DNA of 64,000 nt from Anoplopoma fimbria (lineage: Eukaryota > Chordata > Actinopteri > Perciformes > Anoplopomatidae). The stretch is taken from the NCBI RefSeq assembly GCF_027596085.1, contig NC_072472.1:15467971-15531970 (forward strand). Reading direction: 5' to 3'. Made by a program: the position numbers and the translations under genes. How positions within the stretch are numbered: the first letter of the stretch is position 1; each line of letters begins with the position of its first letter. Below, in pieces: positions 12,401 to 23,920 of the stretch. The notes beneath the pieces are model-generated. The model ran no database searches. It saw nothing but the letters and a program-made list of their open reading frames with translations, and was not told the DNA's origin.

Positions 12401-15307
12401 TTTTTAGCCGAAGGAACTCGTCCCAGGGACTAAACTTTTTGAGGAGCTCATTGTGTTACGACCGCCGGGACAAGAGTCTAATTTAAGATGACTGTCGCTG
12501 ATTGGTCAAACACACACAAAGCAGATACTGTACTGTATGTGTCCCAGACAAATTTCCCCACAGGACAGTAAATCTTATCTTACTGCTTCATTCATTAAAC
12601 AAGGCCGTACTCTGGTGTTGATCTGGGATGATGGGAAAGCATTTCTCTTTTTGTTTGATAACATTAACAGTAAAGTTTAGCTTTGCTCTCTGCTTCCCAA
12701 CTCATTTAAAAAAATAAAAATAAAAGACAGACAGAGTGAGACTGAGTTAGTGTACAGTAGAATAGAGAGCAGGGCAGCGTTTAACTCCAGTAGGGAATAG
12801 GTAAATAATGTTTCATCCTAGCAATGATTCATTTTAAAGGGACATAGTATAAAGAAGGTTGTTCTGTTCAATACTTGGAATGACACATTACACTGTTTAT
12901 TAGGTTAGTACTCTGCCATCGATCCTAAAGTCCATAGTCAACATGCTACTATTTATATACTTTGCTAACTTAAAAAAAAGGGGGCTCATGTTTGAATGAC
13001 TTTGTATCTGTGTGTTTTATAAATAATTCCAATAACAAGAGGGTTAATATTAGTTTCTTCAAAATTAGTCAGATATTTTGTTTTTCCTTTTTCCATCGAT
13101 TCACTTTGTTATATCACCTCTAGGTTTCATTGCGGTTGTGAACAAGGCGATGAGTGAGCGTTTTGCCAAACTGGTGAGCTCAGCAGAAGTCCTGCTCCCT
13201 GAGCTGCCTTGGCCGAGGGAGTTTGAGAAGGACACGTTCCTTAAACCCGACTTCACTTCCCTGGATGTTCTCACCTTCGCTGGCAGCGGAATACCAGCCG
13301 GCATCAACATCCCAAACTGTATGTATGCTGATGTAGTTTAAAATAACACAGTTGGGTTGGCTTTAGTCTCCCAGTATTATACTTAAAAAAACCAATGTCT
13401 GTGTTATTGTGTGTAGATGATGACATCAGACAGTCGGAGGGCTTTAAAAACGTGTCACTAGGCAACGTGCTGGCTGTAGCCTATGCTACACAAAAGGAAA
13501 AACTCACCTTCCTGGAGGAGGAGGACAAGGTAACTCATGCAGCTTCCTGATTCTCTTACACAGCAGCTCTTCTCTCCCTCACACACTCCTGTAATTATAC
13601 ATTATCCTGTCTATGTCTATTTGTGTGTGTGTGTGTGCTAGGATGTGTTTATCAAGTGGAAAGGCCCATCGTTTGATGTGCAGGTTGGACTTCATGAGCT
13701 GTTGGGCCATGGAAGTGGCAAGCTGTTAGTCCAGGTCAGTCAAACATATTGAGCGCCCACTGTTAAAATGTTTAATTTTCTGCTATTGGATTGAAGAATC
13801 ATCGGTGAATAAATAAAAACTGATTTGAGTTTGTATTGCTCTGTGTCTTCTCCAAAGGATGACCAGGGTAAATTCAATTTTGACAAGAGTAAGGTGACCA
13901 ATCCAGAGACTGGGGAGCTGGTGAGTTTGTTTGTGTTGACCCCAATTTTAAACTGTTCAGATGGCAAAAAAAGGAAAAGTAATTGAAGGTGTGAATGTAT
14001 TATTGTTATTTTTTTTTAAGGTGTCCAGTTGGTATCGGGGCAGCGAGACGTGGGACAGTAAATTCTCCACAATTGCTTCCTCTTATGAAGAATGCCGTGC
14101 TGAGTGTGTCGGGCTCTATCTGTGTCTGATCAAGAAAGTGCTCAGGTATCATGTTTTTGCATGTAACCGACACCTATTTTATGTGATTTCGACATAGATG
14201 TACAGTAGTGAATGACTCTGAGAACATAACCTGCTCATTGGGATGTTTTCCTTTCTCTCTGTCTCCTCCCTCTTACAGAGCCAGACACGCTGTCTTTATT
14301 TCCTATTTCAGTCAGTCCTTATCAAAGTGTGTTCCCAGTTTATTACATGTCAGAATCAAAATCCTGGTTGGATATTAGTTTGTCACTCAGGACTATCTAA
14401 CGTTACCCTTTTATGCGCCGTCACTAATTATTTTTTTTTTTAAACAGTGGATTTTGCCCCCTCATTCAAATATGCCACACCTTCAAGTCACCCTTAGCTC
14501 AGAATAAAACCTCTGAGTGTCCTTCTTTCATAACCCTGTGACTCATTGCACACAAGACAGCTCTCTGTTTGTTAAATCAGTTGCACTAACATGTTTATTG
14601 CACTTAATGTGTAATCTCAGTTTAAATATAAAAAAATCGGTATGGAGCTTAAGACGCAAAGGATCAAAGAAGAATTATCTTTATCACTCGTTATGTGATT
14701 GGTCGTTCTGATGGAACAACATTTTTATAATATTGAAAATTTTATGTGTATATTTCATAGTGAGCGAGATCATGGTGCAGCTGCAGACGGTAGTTTGAAA
14801 GTGAGTTTTATTTTAAACGGGCTGCGTATAGTCTGAACTTGTTTTTAATATAATTTCAGTGACAGTGTTTTAAATTTACAACATTTGTTTAAGTAACTGA
14901 AATAAAGCCACTGAACGCTGTAAAGCCAGAGCCAAAGGGATGAGTAGTTGAAAAACTTTTTGAACCTCGACACCTTTTCAAGTTCACATCCCAAAACAAT
15001 TATTACTTGATGTGGGTCAGATTATGAGCTTACATTCATGTCTTTCTCTTTTTGATTTATGTATTTCTTAAATCTTAAACTTAATCTTTCATCTTTAGTT
15101 GCTGGCTGCTTTTTTTTTTTTTTTTATATTTCTTGTCCCCGTTAGATTAAAGCTGAAAAAAATATATTTAAAATGTGTTTCTGGTTAAGGTCAGATTCCA
15201 CCACTTTATCATCCATTAAGGAAATGTAAATCTGGTAAATAATGAGTTAATGGACAACACATAATACAACTTTATTGTGATAACTTATTGACACTTTTCA
15301 TCGCTCT

Positions 15308-15345
<38 letters not shown>

Positions 15346-17270
15346 TAAAATAAGTCCAATTGATTGAACTAACTCTGATCAACTGATCTAGTTTCCCGTC
15401 TCCGGTTTAATCAACTTACAGTTTGGTCAACCTGCTTTCTGAAATGGGTCCCGGGTGATTTGTGCCTGATGGCTGTGAAAGAAGCCAGCATGTTAAACAT
15501 TGCCTTTATCTGTTTGTTTCTTCCAGTATTTTTGGCCACGAGGGCCAGGATGCAGAGGACGTGGTGTACATCAACTGGCTCAGCATGGTCCGAGCTGGAC
15601 TGTTGGGCCTGGAGTTCTACACAACTGAGAGCAAGAGCTGGAGACAGGTAATCTGTCTGCTCGGGGAGTTGCTTTTCTCCATAACATGCTGTCCCGCTCA
15701 CTCTACTGGGACTGAATTGCAACCAGTTATAATTAATCATAGCTTTATACATGCATAATTTACTTTCATTTATATAGAACTTCAGAGAGGCGAACCGTGT
15801 TTACCGGACATTTCAACATGCAGACCATTAAGCTTGTGCTTCTTACAACCTGACTGTCTCAGTTTAACGTGTCTGTTGTTTTATAATTCAGTTTACACTG
15901 AGTCTGTCTCTGTTTAGAGGAGTGTAAACGGTGTCGCATGTCTGTGTTTTTTTAAAGGCCCACATGCAGGCGCGTTTCGTGATCCTGCGGGTTCTGCTGG
16001 AGGCTGGGGAGGGCCTGGTGGGCCTGGAAGAAGTGACGGGACAGGACGGAAAGCCTGATGCTCGAATCACAATAGACAGAAGCAAGATCCACACTGTGGG
16101 CAAGAACGCCATCCACAGGTTCCTCTGTAAACTGCAGGTATGTTTTGGTTCATGATGAGTTTTGAAATGCAATTGCCCAGAGAGCAGACAAGTACAACAA
16201 ATCCTGAATAAAATAATATTGGATGGATTAAATAAAATCCAAATCCAAAAAAAATAATTCAGATTTTTAATAGCAAAAATTTCAAAATTAAGCATACATG
16301 ACAAATCCAATCTACATAACCAATTTATACACTAGCACAGATTACTAAAAGTACAAGTGTAAAGTTAAAAAATGTTTATCTGGTTATTTATATCTCTCTA
16401 TGATAACCGGATTCCACCGTTTTTGTAGGTCTTGAAGGCAACAGCAGATGTGGAAGGTGGCCGAGCTCTCTATGACGGCTACTCCACCGTCAGCGACAGC
16501 GGCGCTCACAACTTTTTGCGTCTCCGGGAGACGGTACTGCTGAGGAAGGAAGCTCGTAAGATGTTTGTCCAGGCCAACACCAGAGTCAGTGGTATGTACC
16601 TGCATCTGTACCTTCTAAGGGGGTTAAGACGGATGCTCATACACAAACTCTTAAATCAGTCTTTATTCTGCCATTTATTTCACTGCCTTGGTTATATTAT
16701 TGTGGTTTAGACTGAAACAGTTGAAATCTATTTATCCTGATTCTATTTGGTAATCATAAATGATACCTTTTTTAGATTGTAGTCATTGGGAACAGCTATG
16801 ACACTACTGCCTTTCCGCATGTCATATGAACTTTAGTCTATTGAAGCTTTAATTCAAAGCTTACCAAAATAAATCTCACTTAACAGTGCTCAAAGAACAA
16901 TGGTCTCATTATACTTGATTGTAAGCGCTGAAGTAAGTTTATATTAGCACTGCTGCATCAATACTTGATAACAGCAAGATCAAAATAATAAATGGGCATT
17001 GAAAATAGTATTATAATACATTTTACTGTTCAAAGTTTGTAGGTATACTGCGATTCATGCATGTGGCGACGCAATTGTAGACATTAGTTATTTTTTAAGT
17101 TTGTGCCTGACTCTGTGTGGTTTCCAGGAGACAGCGTAGAGCTGGTGCAATACGAAGGCAGCGCGGCAGGTTTGATTCGCTCCTTCACTGAGCGCTTCCA
17201 AGACGATGCAGAGCAGCTGGAGGCCGACCTTCTGGAGCTGTGCAAAAGAGATGCTCCCTGCTGGTGTTGA
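9407..17270 (+). CDS. dpp3: Dipeptidyl peptidase 3 (M49 zinc peptidase)
   Basis: Coding exons: 9407-9531, 9668-9812, 9954-10043, 10206-10343, 10696-10770, 11023-11113, 11380-11510, 11869-11999, 12279-12337, 13124-13318, 13417-13529, 13642-13734, 13858-13920, 14021-14145, 15527-15647, 15958-16137, 16429-16591, 17128-17270. All introns are GT-AG and every join keeps frame, giving 726 residues (human 737). The enzyme removes dipeptides from the N-terminus of short peptides such as angiotensins and enkephalins in the cytosol. The zinc motif HELLGH is at 449-454 and the second ligand motif EECRAE at 506-511, both intact. An ETGE motif at 479-482, which in the human protein binds KEAP1 and so favours NRF2, is conserved. 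No signal peptide. The start [14 protein letters not shown] matches the family. Tail-to-tail with rin1. Complete and apparently functional. Confidence 0.97.
11590..11735 (+). repeat. Decayed fish SINE-like repeat in dpp3 intron
   Basis: It includes GAGACACTGAACCCCAAG, then CAGCCCACTGCTCC and GATGGGTTAAATGCAAAGG, the order seen in a widespread teleost short interspersed element. Confidence 0.6.
12370..12530 (+). repeat. Possible decayed interspersed element in dpp3 intron
   Basis: AGCCGAAGGAACTCGTCCC followed by AGGGACTAAACTTTTTGAGG and a late GATTGGTCAAAC resemble a fish repeat I know. The recognition is partial. Confidence 0.4.
15311..15340. repeat. Poly(T) tract
   Basis: Thirty consecutive T residues in a dpp3 intron. 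Shorter T runs occur 200 bp upstream. Confidence 0.95.
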
Positions 17271-17534
17271 TGGATGGATGATGTGCTCCATAGGCTTCAA
17301 AAATACCAACTAAGATCAGATTCTTTTATTTTTTATTTTGTATGTTAAAGCTAAAGCAAATTGATACTAATGGTTATTAAATGATACAAATCCACTTCTG
17401 AAGTGACTACATTTAAGTTTCATACTATTCAGTAAAGCCATCATAACAGATCTGCCAAAGATGCAAGCCACAGTTTTTCTGGTCAAGACTCAGATCCAAT
17501 GTCAGGTGCTGTCTTTAATATCACAATCAATACA

Positions 17535-17540
17535 AATAAA
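17535..17540 (+). terminator. dpp3: Poly(A) signal of dpp3
   Basis: AATAAA 265 bp after the stop codon, repeated ten bases later and followed by a GT-rich stretch (GTGTATGTAAGTGACTGTTG). Confidence 0.65.
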
Positions 17541-18424
17541 TGACAATAAAAGTGTATGTAAGTGACTGTTGATAGTTTCACTTTCTCATCATTGCAAGGT
17601 CAGAATTTGGCTTCAAATATCTGTTATGACATGTATTGTCTGTACTCAAAATGATGATCCATGAATTGATTTGTACAGTCAACTTTTGGCTAAAAAGGAT
17701 TCCATCTTTACAGTTTGACATGTTTGTCTAGTCTTGGTATTGATCAATTGAAAGGTTAAGGTCGTTAATTAGCTGCCATTCATTTTGGTGGAGAGACAGA
17801 ATAATACTTAACCCTATTTTTATTTTTTTTTTTTGCCCTGTGTGGTATAATGAAGTCGTGACTGATTACTTGACTGTATACAATATTGAGATGTCTGGAA
17901 GGCCTAAGGAAGCACTGTACGTACGACTGCCCCATTGAATCTGCACAAATTAAATTTGTTTGGTAATGTCTTAGTGAATTGGTTTTTTTTTCTACCAGAA
18001 CCATTAGAGAATCGCTAATTTCATTCTAATGAAATTCACCCACAATCTTGAGATTGACTTTCAATTTATTTTAATAACATTAGAAATCACCCTCATGCTT
18101 GAAGTAGGACTGAAATCAAAATGGCACATGTTTAGTTGAAGTCTGAACGTCTGTATGTTGACGTGTCTGCAGAGAGTTGTTAAATTCAGTCAAACTGAAC
18201 ACAGTAGAAAGACTCAACAACCACAATTCAAGTTTTTTCCACAAGAACCTTTAAATGAAGGGTGTCTGTAAGTGACTCATCCTCCTATATTATCTGTTGA
18301 TCCACTCCTAGTGTTGATTTTTCCCCAAAAAATGTCATGACTCTTGGTAGCCAATTCAAAAGCAGTTGTAACTGTATTGCAGCAATTACAATATAGTTTT
18401 TATTTGTACCTTTGATGCAAAATA

Positions 18425-18725
18425 GAATAACTGCCTTGCGGTTCAATACCTCCACCGACTAATCAAGCTGCAGTTTACATCCATGTATGTCCAAAATTTC
18501 ATTTCTTCATAATTTAATACTTTCAGTCAAATGTGTGAAATTGTCATAAATAGCATATTAATTCTTAAGTTATGGCCAAAAAATGTTTTTTGTAAGGTGA
18601 CAGTGTCTTTTGACCACCAAATTCTAATCAGTTTATCCTTGAGTCCAAGTGGACTTTAGTGCCATATTTGAAGAAATTCCCTCCAGGCATTCCGTACGGA
18701 TAGATGGGAAATCTTAAAAGGGTAA
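18425..18725 (+). repeat. Decayed percomorph interspersed repeat
   Basis: Recognisable blocks are AAGTTATGGCCAAAAAATG, TTTTGACCACCAAATTCTAA, TTGAGTCCAAGTGGAC and TTTGAAGAAATTCCCTC, in the order found in a common fish repeat. Confidence 0.65.
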
Positions 18726-19102
18726 TTATGATAGACTTCCTAAATCATGACAGTCTCGAGTATGAAATTTCTTAATTCAATTTTCAGAAAATACCGAAAT
18801 CAAAGGAAACACATGGCTTCATGACAGTTAGCCAAACAGTCAACAATGTTTTGGTATGCTTTAGGAAATCTTGGCAATAGAGCATAATAAATAGTGCACA
18901 TAAGTTAAAGTTAAAACATGCAAAACAACCAGTATTCTTAGCAAAGTGTTTGGTTTTGAAATACATATTTAATTAAAAGTTTTGCTCCATTCTAAAGATT
19001 ATTTCAGGGTGAGACCCTTGGATGCTGCCACCACATCCACATGTAGTAATTCTACACAGTGCTTTATAATGTAAATCAGTTACAGTCTAACATGTTTGTC
19101 TG

Positions 19103-21705
19103 CTAGAGGCTTGTATCATTGTCCTGTTTGTGGGGTGAGTGAGACAGAGTCTCTGCTTCTCTTTCAAGACTACTGAAGGAACTGCAGCTGTTTGTGTCAT
19201 TTAGAGAAGCAGCAGCCATCTGTAAAACCAGACCCCTCTCCTCCTCTTCCCTCTTTTTGTGCAGGTTCTCTTTTGTGTCATCTTCATCCTTAATTTCCTC
19301 CAAACCTGCTCCCTCCTCCTCAGCCTCTCTCTCTGATCTTTGCTGATCTGGTCCTGAAAGAGTAGCAGGTGTGTGATAGGCCTGTTCTGCCGGCTGAATG
19401 AAGGACGGAGCGGTGAAGGGAGAGAGAGGGAAGGGGACCTTTCGAGAAGGAGACGGGGACTGGTATGGTGAAAGGGAAGGTGAGCCGCTGGGTGAGTCGT
19501 ATGGAGAGAGGGAAATGGGAGCCTTGGGAGAGAGAGATGGGGATTGATAAGGGGAGAGAGAGGGAGAAGCCCCGGGAGAGTCGTAAGGAGAGAAGGACGG
19601 AGCTGCTTTGGGGAAAAGGGGAGGTGGCATGGGAGAAGCATGTGGGGATAGGTAAGGAAAGAGTGAGGGCGAATGGGAGAAACTGATCATTGGAGAGGGA
19701 TGCATGTAGTCTGAATCGAGTGGAAGATTCTCCATTACTGCTGGTAGCTGAGCTGTAACCTCTTCGCCCGAAACTCCAGCTTCACCTTGGCCGGGTTCCA
19801 TCTTTATTTGGCCCTGCTCCTGCAGCTCAGACTGGAAGTGAGGAGTTCCTGATGGAGGCTGAACTTGGGCCTCACTGGGGTTGTTCTGCATCTGAGCTGT
19901 GGGATCAATCTGAGCGGCTTCACTTGGGTTCTCACCTTGTGACAGGCCTTTACAGGGATGGGCGGTTCTTTGTCCCCGTTTCTGGGCATTACATTTTCCT
20001 TTGGTTTTGGGCATTATCGGTGGTGGAGGTGGAGGAGCGAGTGGGGGCGAAAGCAGGGTTGAAGTCTCTGTGGAAATCCGTATCTTGAGGCTGCGGGTAA
20101 ACATGCGGCGTCTGGACAAACAATTCTGGGATTGGAGGAAAAGGGGATTGATGAAACAGAGAGCACCCTGGCCGGAGCCATAGTCCAGCTCTCGGGGGCT
20201 GCGTGTCTTGATTGGACAGAACTCATGGAACAAGGTGGGATTTGAACCATCTTGTTTGTTTTCTGTGTCTGGATTGGTTACCGTCTTGGGCTGGTTGTCT
20301 GAGTCGGGCTGGGGAGCTGAATCCAGCTGAGTGGCAGAGCTTGTTTGTGGGGCAGCAGTGGACGGGACTGAGGTTGCTGTGTCTGGCTTCTTCTCCTTGT
20401 CTTTCCGGGGCTTTGGTGCCTCCCGAGGCCCTCGGACATTGAGGTGGGAATTCCAGAATTCTATAAAATATGATGTTTTCATTATAGTGTTTATAAAGCA
20501 ATTTTCTACGTGCAAAGATGTGCAAAAACATAACCTCTTGATGAATTTGAAACCACCCTCTAAGAATGATGTCATCCTGAAGTATCACAGAGTATATTTC
20601 ATGTCATAGGCTATAAACTGTTTATTATATTATAATTCATCAATGAAACTTGATTTTAACAACTTTATTCTTTATACTCATTTGTTCTTCAATTGACAAA
20701 AGTATGTATATCAAATATAAGTTTATTACCCTGCAGCTGGAATGTAATGACAATGTATGTAGTATGCTCGCAACAAGGAGTTGTGTTCACCAACCTATTC
20801 CCATATGAGAGATGGACTCGAGCTCTTTGTGGGATGTTGCCTTTGCAATGGCTTCAGGAAGCTCCAGAGGGAAGCGTAATACATCTCTGATACACAGAAA
20901 ATATACAATATCAACACCAACATTTGCTCTTGCAGATCAATAAATATTGACAGTGACAAATGTAAGAAAAGAGGAAAAACTGCTTAGATCATATTGTATA
21001 GGAAGTGAAAGAAATGGTGAACAGCTGAGGAAAATGGGAATGACGAAGGCAGGATAGTACCTGCTGACACAGTAGAACGAAATTAGTCTTGAGAGATCTG
21101 GAAAGCTGATGGCTGAAGTCTCCAGAGACAGAGCTGGAGGGGGGGATTCAAAGATGCAGAGATTTTTTTGTACAAAAATATGACTACATATTTGTGTACC
21201 AAAGAGGGCCGATTCAGTCTTGATGGGTCAGACACAGAAATCACATTTGTCATACTTTTACTGGATTGATCCTCCCTGATGCCAAACTGCTGAACAAAGG
21301 ATGGCACGCTGTCATCGGCCAAGCGGACACACAGCACATTCCTCTGGGACGTGCGAGACTTGCGCACCAGGAAGGTCTGCGGGAGGACACAAGTGATTAC
21401 TGAGTGCATGGGTGAGTGCGTAGGACATGGGAAGAGAAGACGAGAGGTATAGCCTTCACATATATGGACATACTGTGTGCTTGTGATTGTATTTAGATTA
21501 ACTGACCCCAGGAGGCTCCCTCTGCAGTATGTGCAGTGCGGTGGCAGGGTTGATGGACAGCTGAAGCCAGACAGGAACTGTGAGCAGGAGACGGTCCAGT
21601 ACGCTGATGCTTCTCAGAGAGCCCCGTCCCCTTTGATGAGCCAACAACTTGCGCCCTGACGACTGGCTTGGCTCCGGGAAATCATACAGCGGCTCTTCTT
21701 GTGCC

Positions 21706-21707
<2 letters not shown>
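19103..21707 (-). CDS. rin1: RIN1-like protein, SH2 and proline-rich only
   Basis: Exons on the minus strand: 21707-21507, 21376-21262, 21133-21061, 20886-20795, 20460-19103; all GT-AG and in frame, 612 residues. RIN proteins bind phosphotyrosine through SH2 and activate RAB5 through a VPS9 domain, with a Ras-association domain at the end. Here the N-terminus keeps EPLYDFPEP (Tyr8; the matching human tyrosine is an ABL site), then an SH2 domain (PVWLQLSINP, FLVRKS with Arg72 as phosphate-binding residue, SFPDLSRLISFYC, HKELESISHMGIEFW). It also keeps the RIN-specific block SPRELDYGSGQGALCFINPL and a PPLAPPPPPP tract. The last exon then becomes a Ser/Pro repeat (SLSPYQSPSLSP-like units), an acidic Glu/Lys stretch and a stop. 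VPS9 and RA regions, about half of human RIN1, are absent. TAG lies directly before the ATG and a (TG)n tract before that, so an upstream non-coding exon is likely. Family identity is confident; the truncation needs transcript support. Confidence 0.85.
19440..19625 (-). repeat. rin1: Coding Ser/Pro tandem repeat in rin1 last exon
   Basis: About eight imperfect units of the form SPSLSPYQSP / SLSPYDSPSG are encoded in tandem. It is low-complexity and likely disordered, rich in SP sites for proline-directed kinases. Confidence 0.75.
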
Positions 21708-21709
<2 letters not shown>

Positions 21710-21801
<92 letters not shown>

Positions 21802-21802
21802 C
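21710..21802. repeat. (CA)n microsatellite abutting rin1 start codon
   Basis: A pure CA run on the plus strand. Read on the rin1 strand it is (TG)n followed by TAG and then the ATG, so the repeat lies where a 3' splice site would need its pyrimidine tract. Confidence 0.97.
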
Positions 21803-21926
21803 AAAAAGTAGACCCATGGCTATTAGTTGTCCTGACCATGCACTCCCATAGAATGTGCAGGCCACAGGTGGTTATTATATCTCCCTGTGGCTGACATTAA
21901 CAACAGAAAGATGGGTGGGATGCCTT

Positions 21927-21930
<4 letters not shown>

Positions 21931-22005
<75 letters not shown>
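21931..22005. repeat. (CA)n microsatellite
   Basis: Second long CA run, 130 bp further upstream of rin1. Confidence 0.97.
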
Positions 22006-22007
<2 letters not shown>

Positions 22008-23222
22008 GCGTAATAAATCTGCCTGGATTTGGACAGCAAGTCCAGACTTGGTTAAGTGCATCAGCTCAGACAGAGCTTAAATGAAATAGGACGAGAAACA
22101 TTCATTTTAAATATAGACACAGAAACAGGACACACCCTCGCCACAGATTTAACATCAATAATTAAACATTAGTTAGAAATGATATTGTTTGTTTGGGTAT
22201 TATTTCTGAACATATAGGTCTGTCCCCCTATTAAAGTATCACCGCAATCTACATGTCAACATCTGTCTGGATCCGCAGCACGCATTCCTGTAAAAGTTGC
22301 ACATTTCCTCTTCAAACTAAGAGTCTTCCTGCTGTCAAATCACACCACTTCTGTGTCCTGCGCGATTATAATTTTAACATTGCCAGTCTGGTTGTTTACC
22401 TCTTTGCCCCGATCCTTCGTTTTCTCCCCTCCGGATCCACTTTACGTTGACACGACGCAACTTTTTCCATCAACTTCACAAGGTTGAAAACTTAACTGCG
22501 CTCCCTGTGGCCTGTCATGACGTGTGGTCTCAGACCCGGAGACTTCTCCGTCTATGGCTCCTCCTCCTCTCCCTCACCTGGAAACAAACATGTGATACTG
22601 TATAGCCTTTGCCATGGGCCACAGCAAAAACCACGTGTCCAAAACAGAAATATTTTAAGGGCAATGAAGATATAAATATAGTTGAAGTTTACTAGTAATA
22701 GTGTTGGAAGAAGTATTCAGAAATCTACTGAAGTAAAAAAAAGCAAAAAAAAAAAGCGATGTAGCACATTGTTATAAAAACCATGAATTTAATAGTAGTC
22801 GTATGCAATGTTGCCTATTTTAGAAAAATGTAAATTAGATTATTAAGTAAAAGGATCTGAGTAGCATAACTGTTACTTATTCCCCATTGATATGAAACTA
22901 TTAAATACATTATATTTAAGTTTGGTAATATGAGATCCACTGAGGCACTGTAGATATTTCAGGAGAAACAGTACTCCACAAGAAACTCAATCAACTTTAA
23001 TACAACATCAGGTCAGATGTGTGTTTCTGTTGGCTTTAGGGAAAGGTGTGCACAAAAACACTGATTGTGCATTTTATTTGTTCAAAATGGGATGATCCTA
23101 GACATGGCCATAAAACTGAAAAAGAGGAAGGAATGTCCTAAACATGAACACTAGCCAGGTATCTGATGAAAATCTGATGAAAATGTGCGCCTATGGCTGC
23201 CAGTCAGCCGGCGGTCCTCTAG
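22006..23222. other. Shared rin1/rbm14 upstream region
   Basis: The two genes diverge from this stretch. The part around 22430-22580 is richer in CpG and may hold the rin1 transcription start. A minus-strand ATG at 22470 opens a nine-codon frame that does not join in frame to the SH2-coding ATG, so I do not use it. The remainder is AT-rich with no gene seen. Confidence 0.45.
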
Positions 23223-23272
23223 AAACCGGAACCGGAAGTGAGGTTTGAAATACAGCTCCAGGACCGCGTTGG
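23223..23272 (+). promoter_or_regulatory. rbm14: rbm14 non-coding first exon / start region
   Basis: An ETS-type ACCGGAAGTG lies at 23231-23240. A splice donor follows at 23273 (TTGG|GTAAGAAG). The next acceptor, TCTTCTCCAG at 23901, is 20 bases before the start codon. The exact transcription start is not visible. Confidence 0.5.
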
Positions 23273-23920
23273 GTAAGAAGTCCGGGAAACGCTACTACGC
23301 TAGCATAATGATGTCGGTTTCCCCCGTTTAAAACAAAAATTGAATGCAAAACACGATGGCCGATAGTTAATATACGTTATGATAGCTTACACCGGGGATG
23401 GCTCTTTAGCTTAAGCAAACGTGTTCACACACTACGAGTAACCACCACTGCGCTAGCTAGCTAGCTTAGCTACAACTAGCTACAACGCTAATGTTTGCGT
23501 TTAGCAAAATGGCCAGTAGTGTCGTAGTTTTTAGCTAACTGTTGGTCGTATAACTGGTCGTACAGCTTGCCCTGAACCAGATGTATGTACCCGACTATGC
23601 CTCGTGTGGCAGTAGTTAAATAATATACCTGTCAGCTACACAGACGTTGGTCACTCAAGCGGACGGCTTCATTAGCTTAGGGGAGCTAACAACACCCGGC
23701 TAGCTAACGTCAATGCGCTTCTTAGCAGATGACAATGAGGTTTATGACTTTAATTTTAAATAACCCCATCCGAGGAGGATAAACTAAACTAAACTATGAT
23801 TATACGTGAAACCTGATTATTCTGTTTGGATTGACTAGGTAGCGATACACCAACATCCAAACGACATATTTAACCCAAGCTCAATGTTTTCTCTTCTCCA
23901 GATGCCTGTTTGATACAGAG

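Larger units (their letters stand above)
17271..19102. other. Convergent 3' ends of dpp3 and rin1
   Basis: The dpp3 3' UTR ends near AATAAA hexamers at 17535-17540 and 17545-17550. The rest should carry the rin1 3' UTR on the minus strand plus a repeat (18425-18725). I searched this stretch for the VPS9 and Ras-association exons expected downstream of rin1 on the minus strand and saw none; no open frame here resembles them. Confidence 0.65.

Noticed and set aside
12172..12486. 104-codon frame that contains a dpp3 exon
   Set aside because: Only the middle part (12279-12337) is coding; the rest is intron read-through into a repeat.
22446..22470. Upstream minus-strand ATG (MEKVASCQ) with a GTAAAG donor, as a first rin1 coding exon
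   Set aside because: Joining it to the acceptor at the SH2-coding exon shifts the frame, so it cannot code with that exon. It could still be leader sequence.
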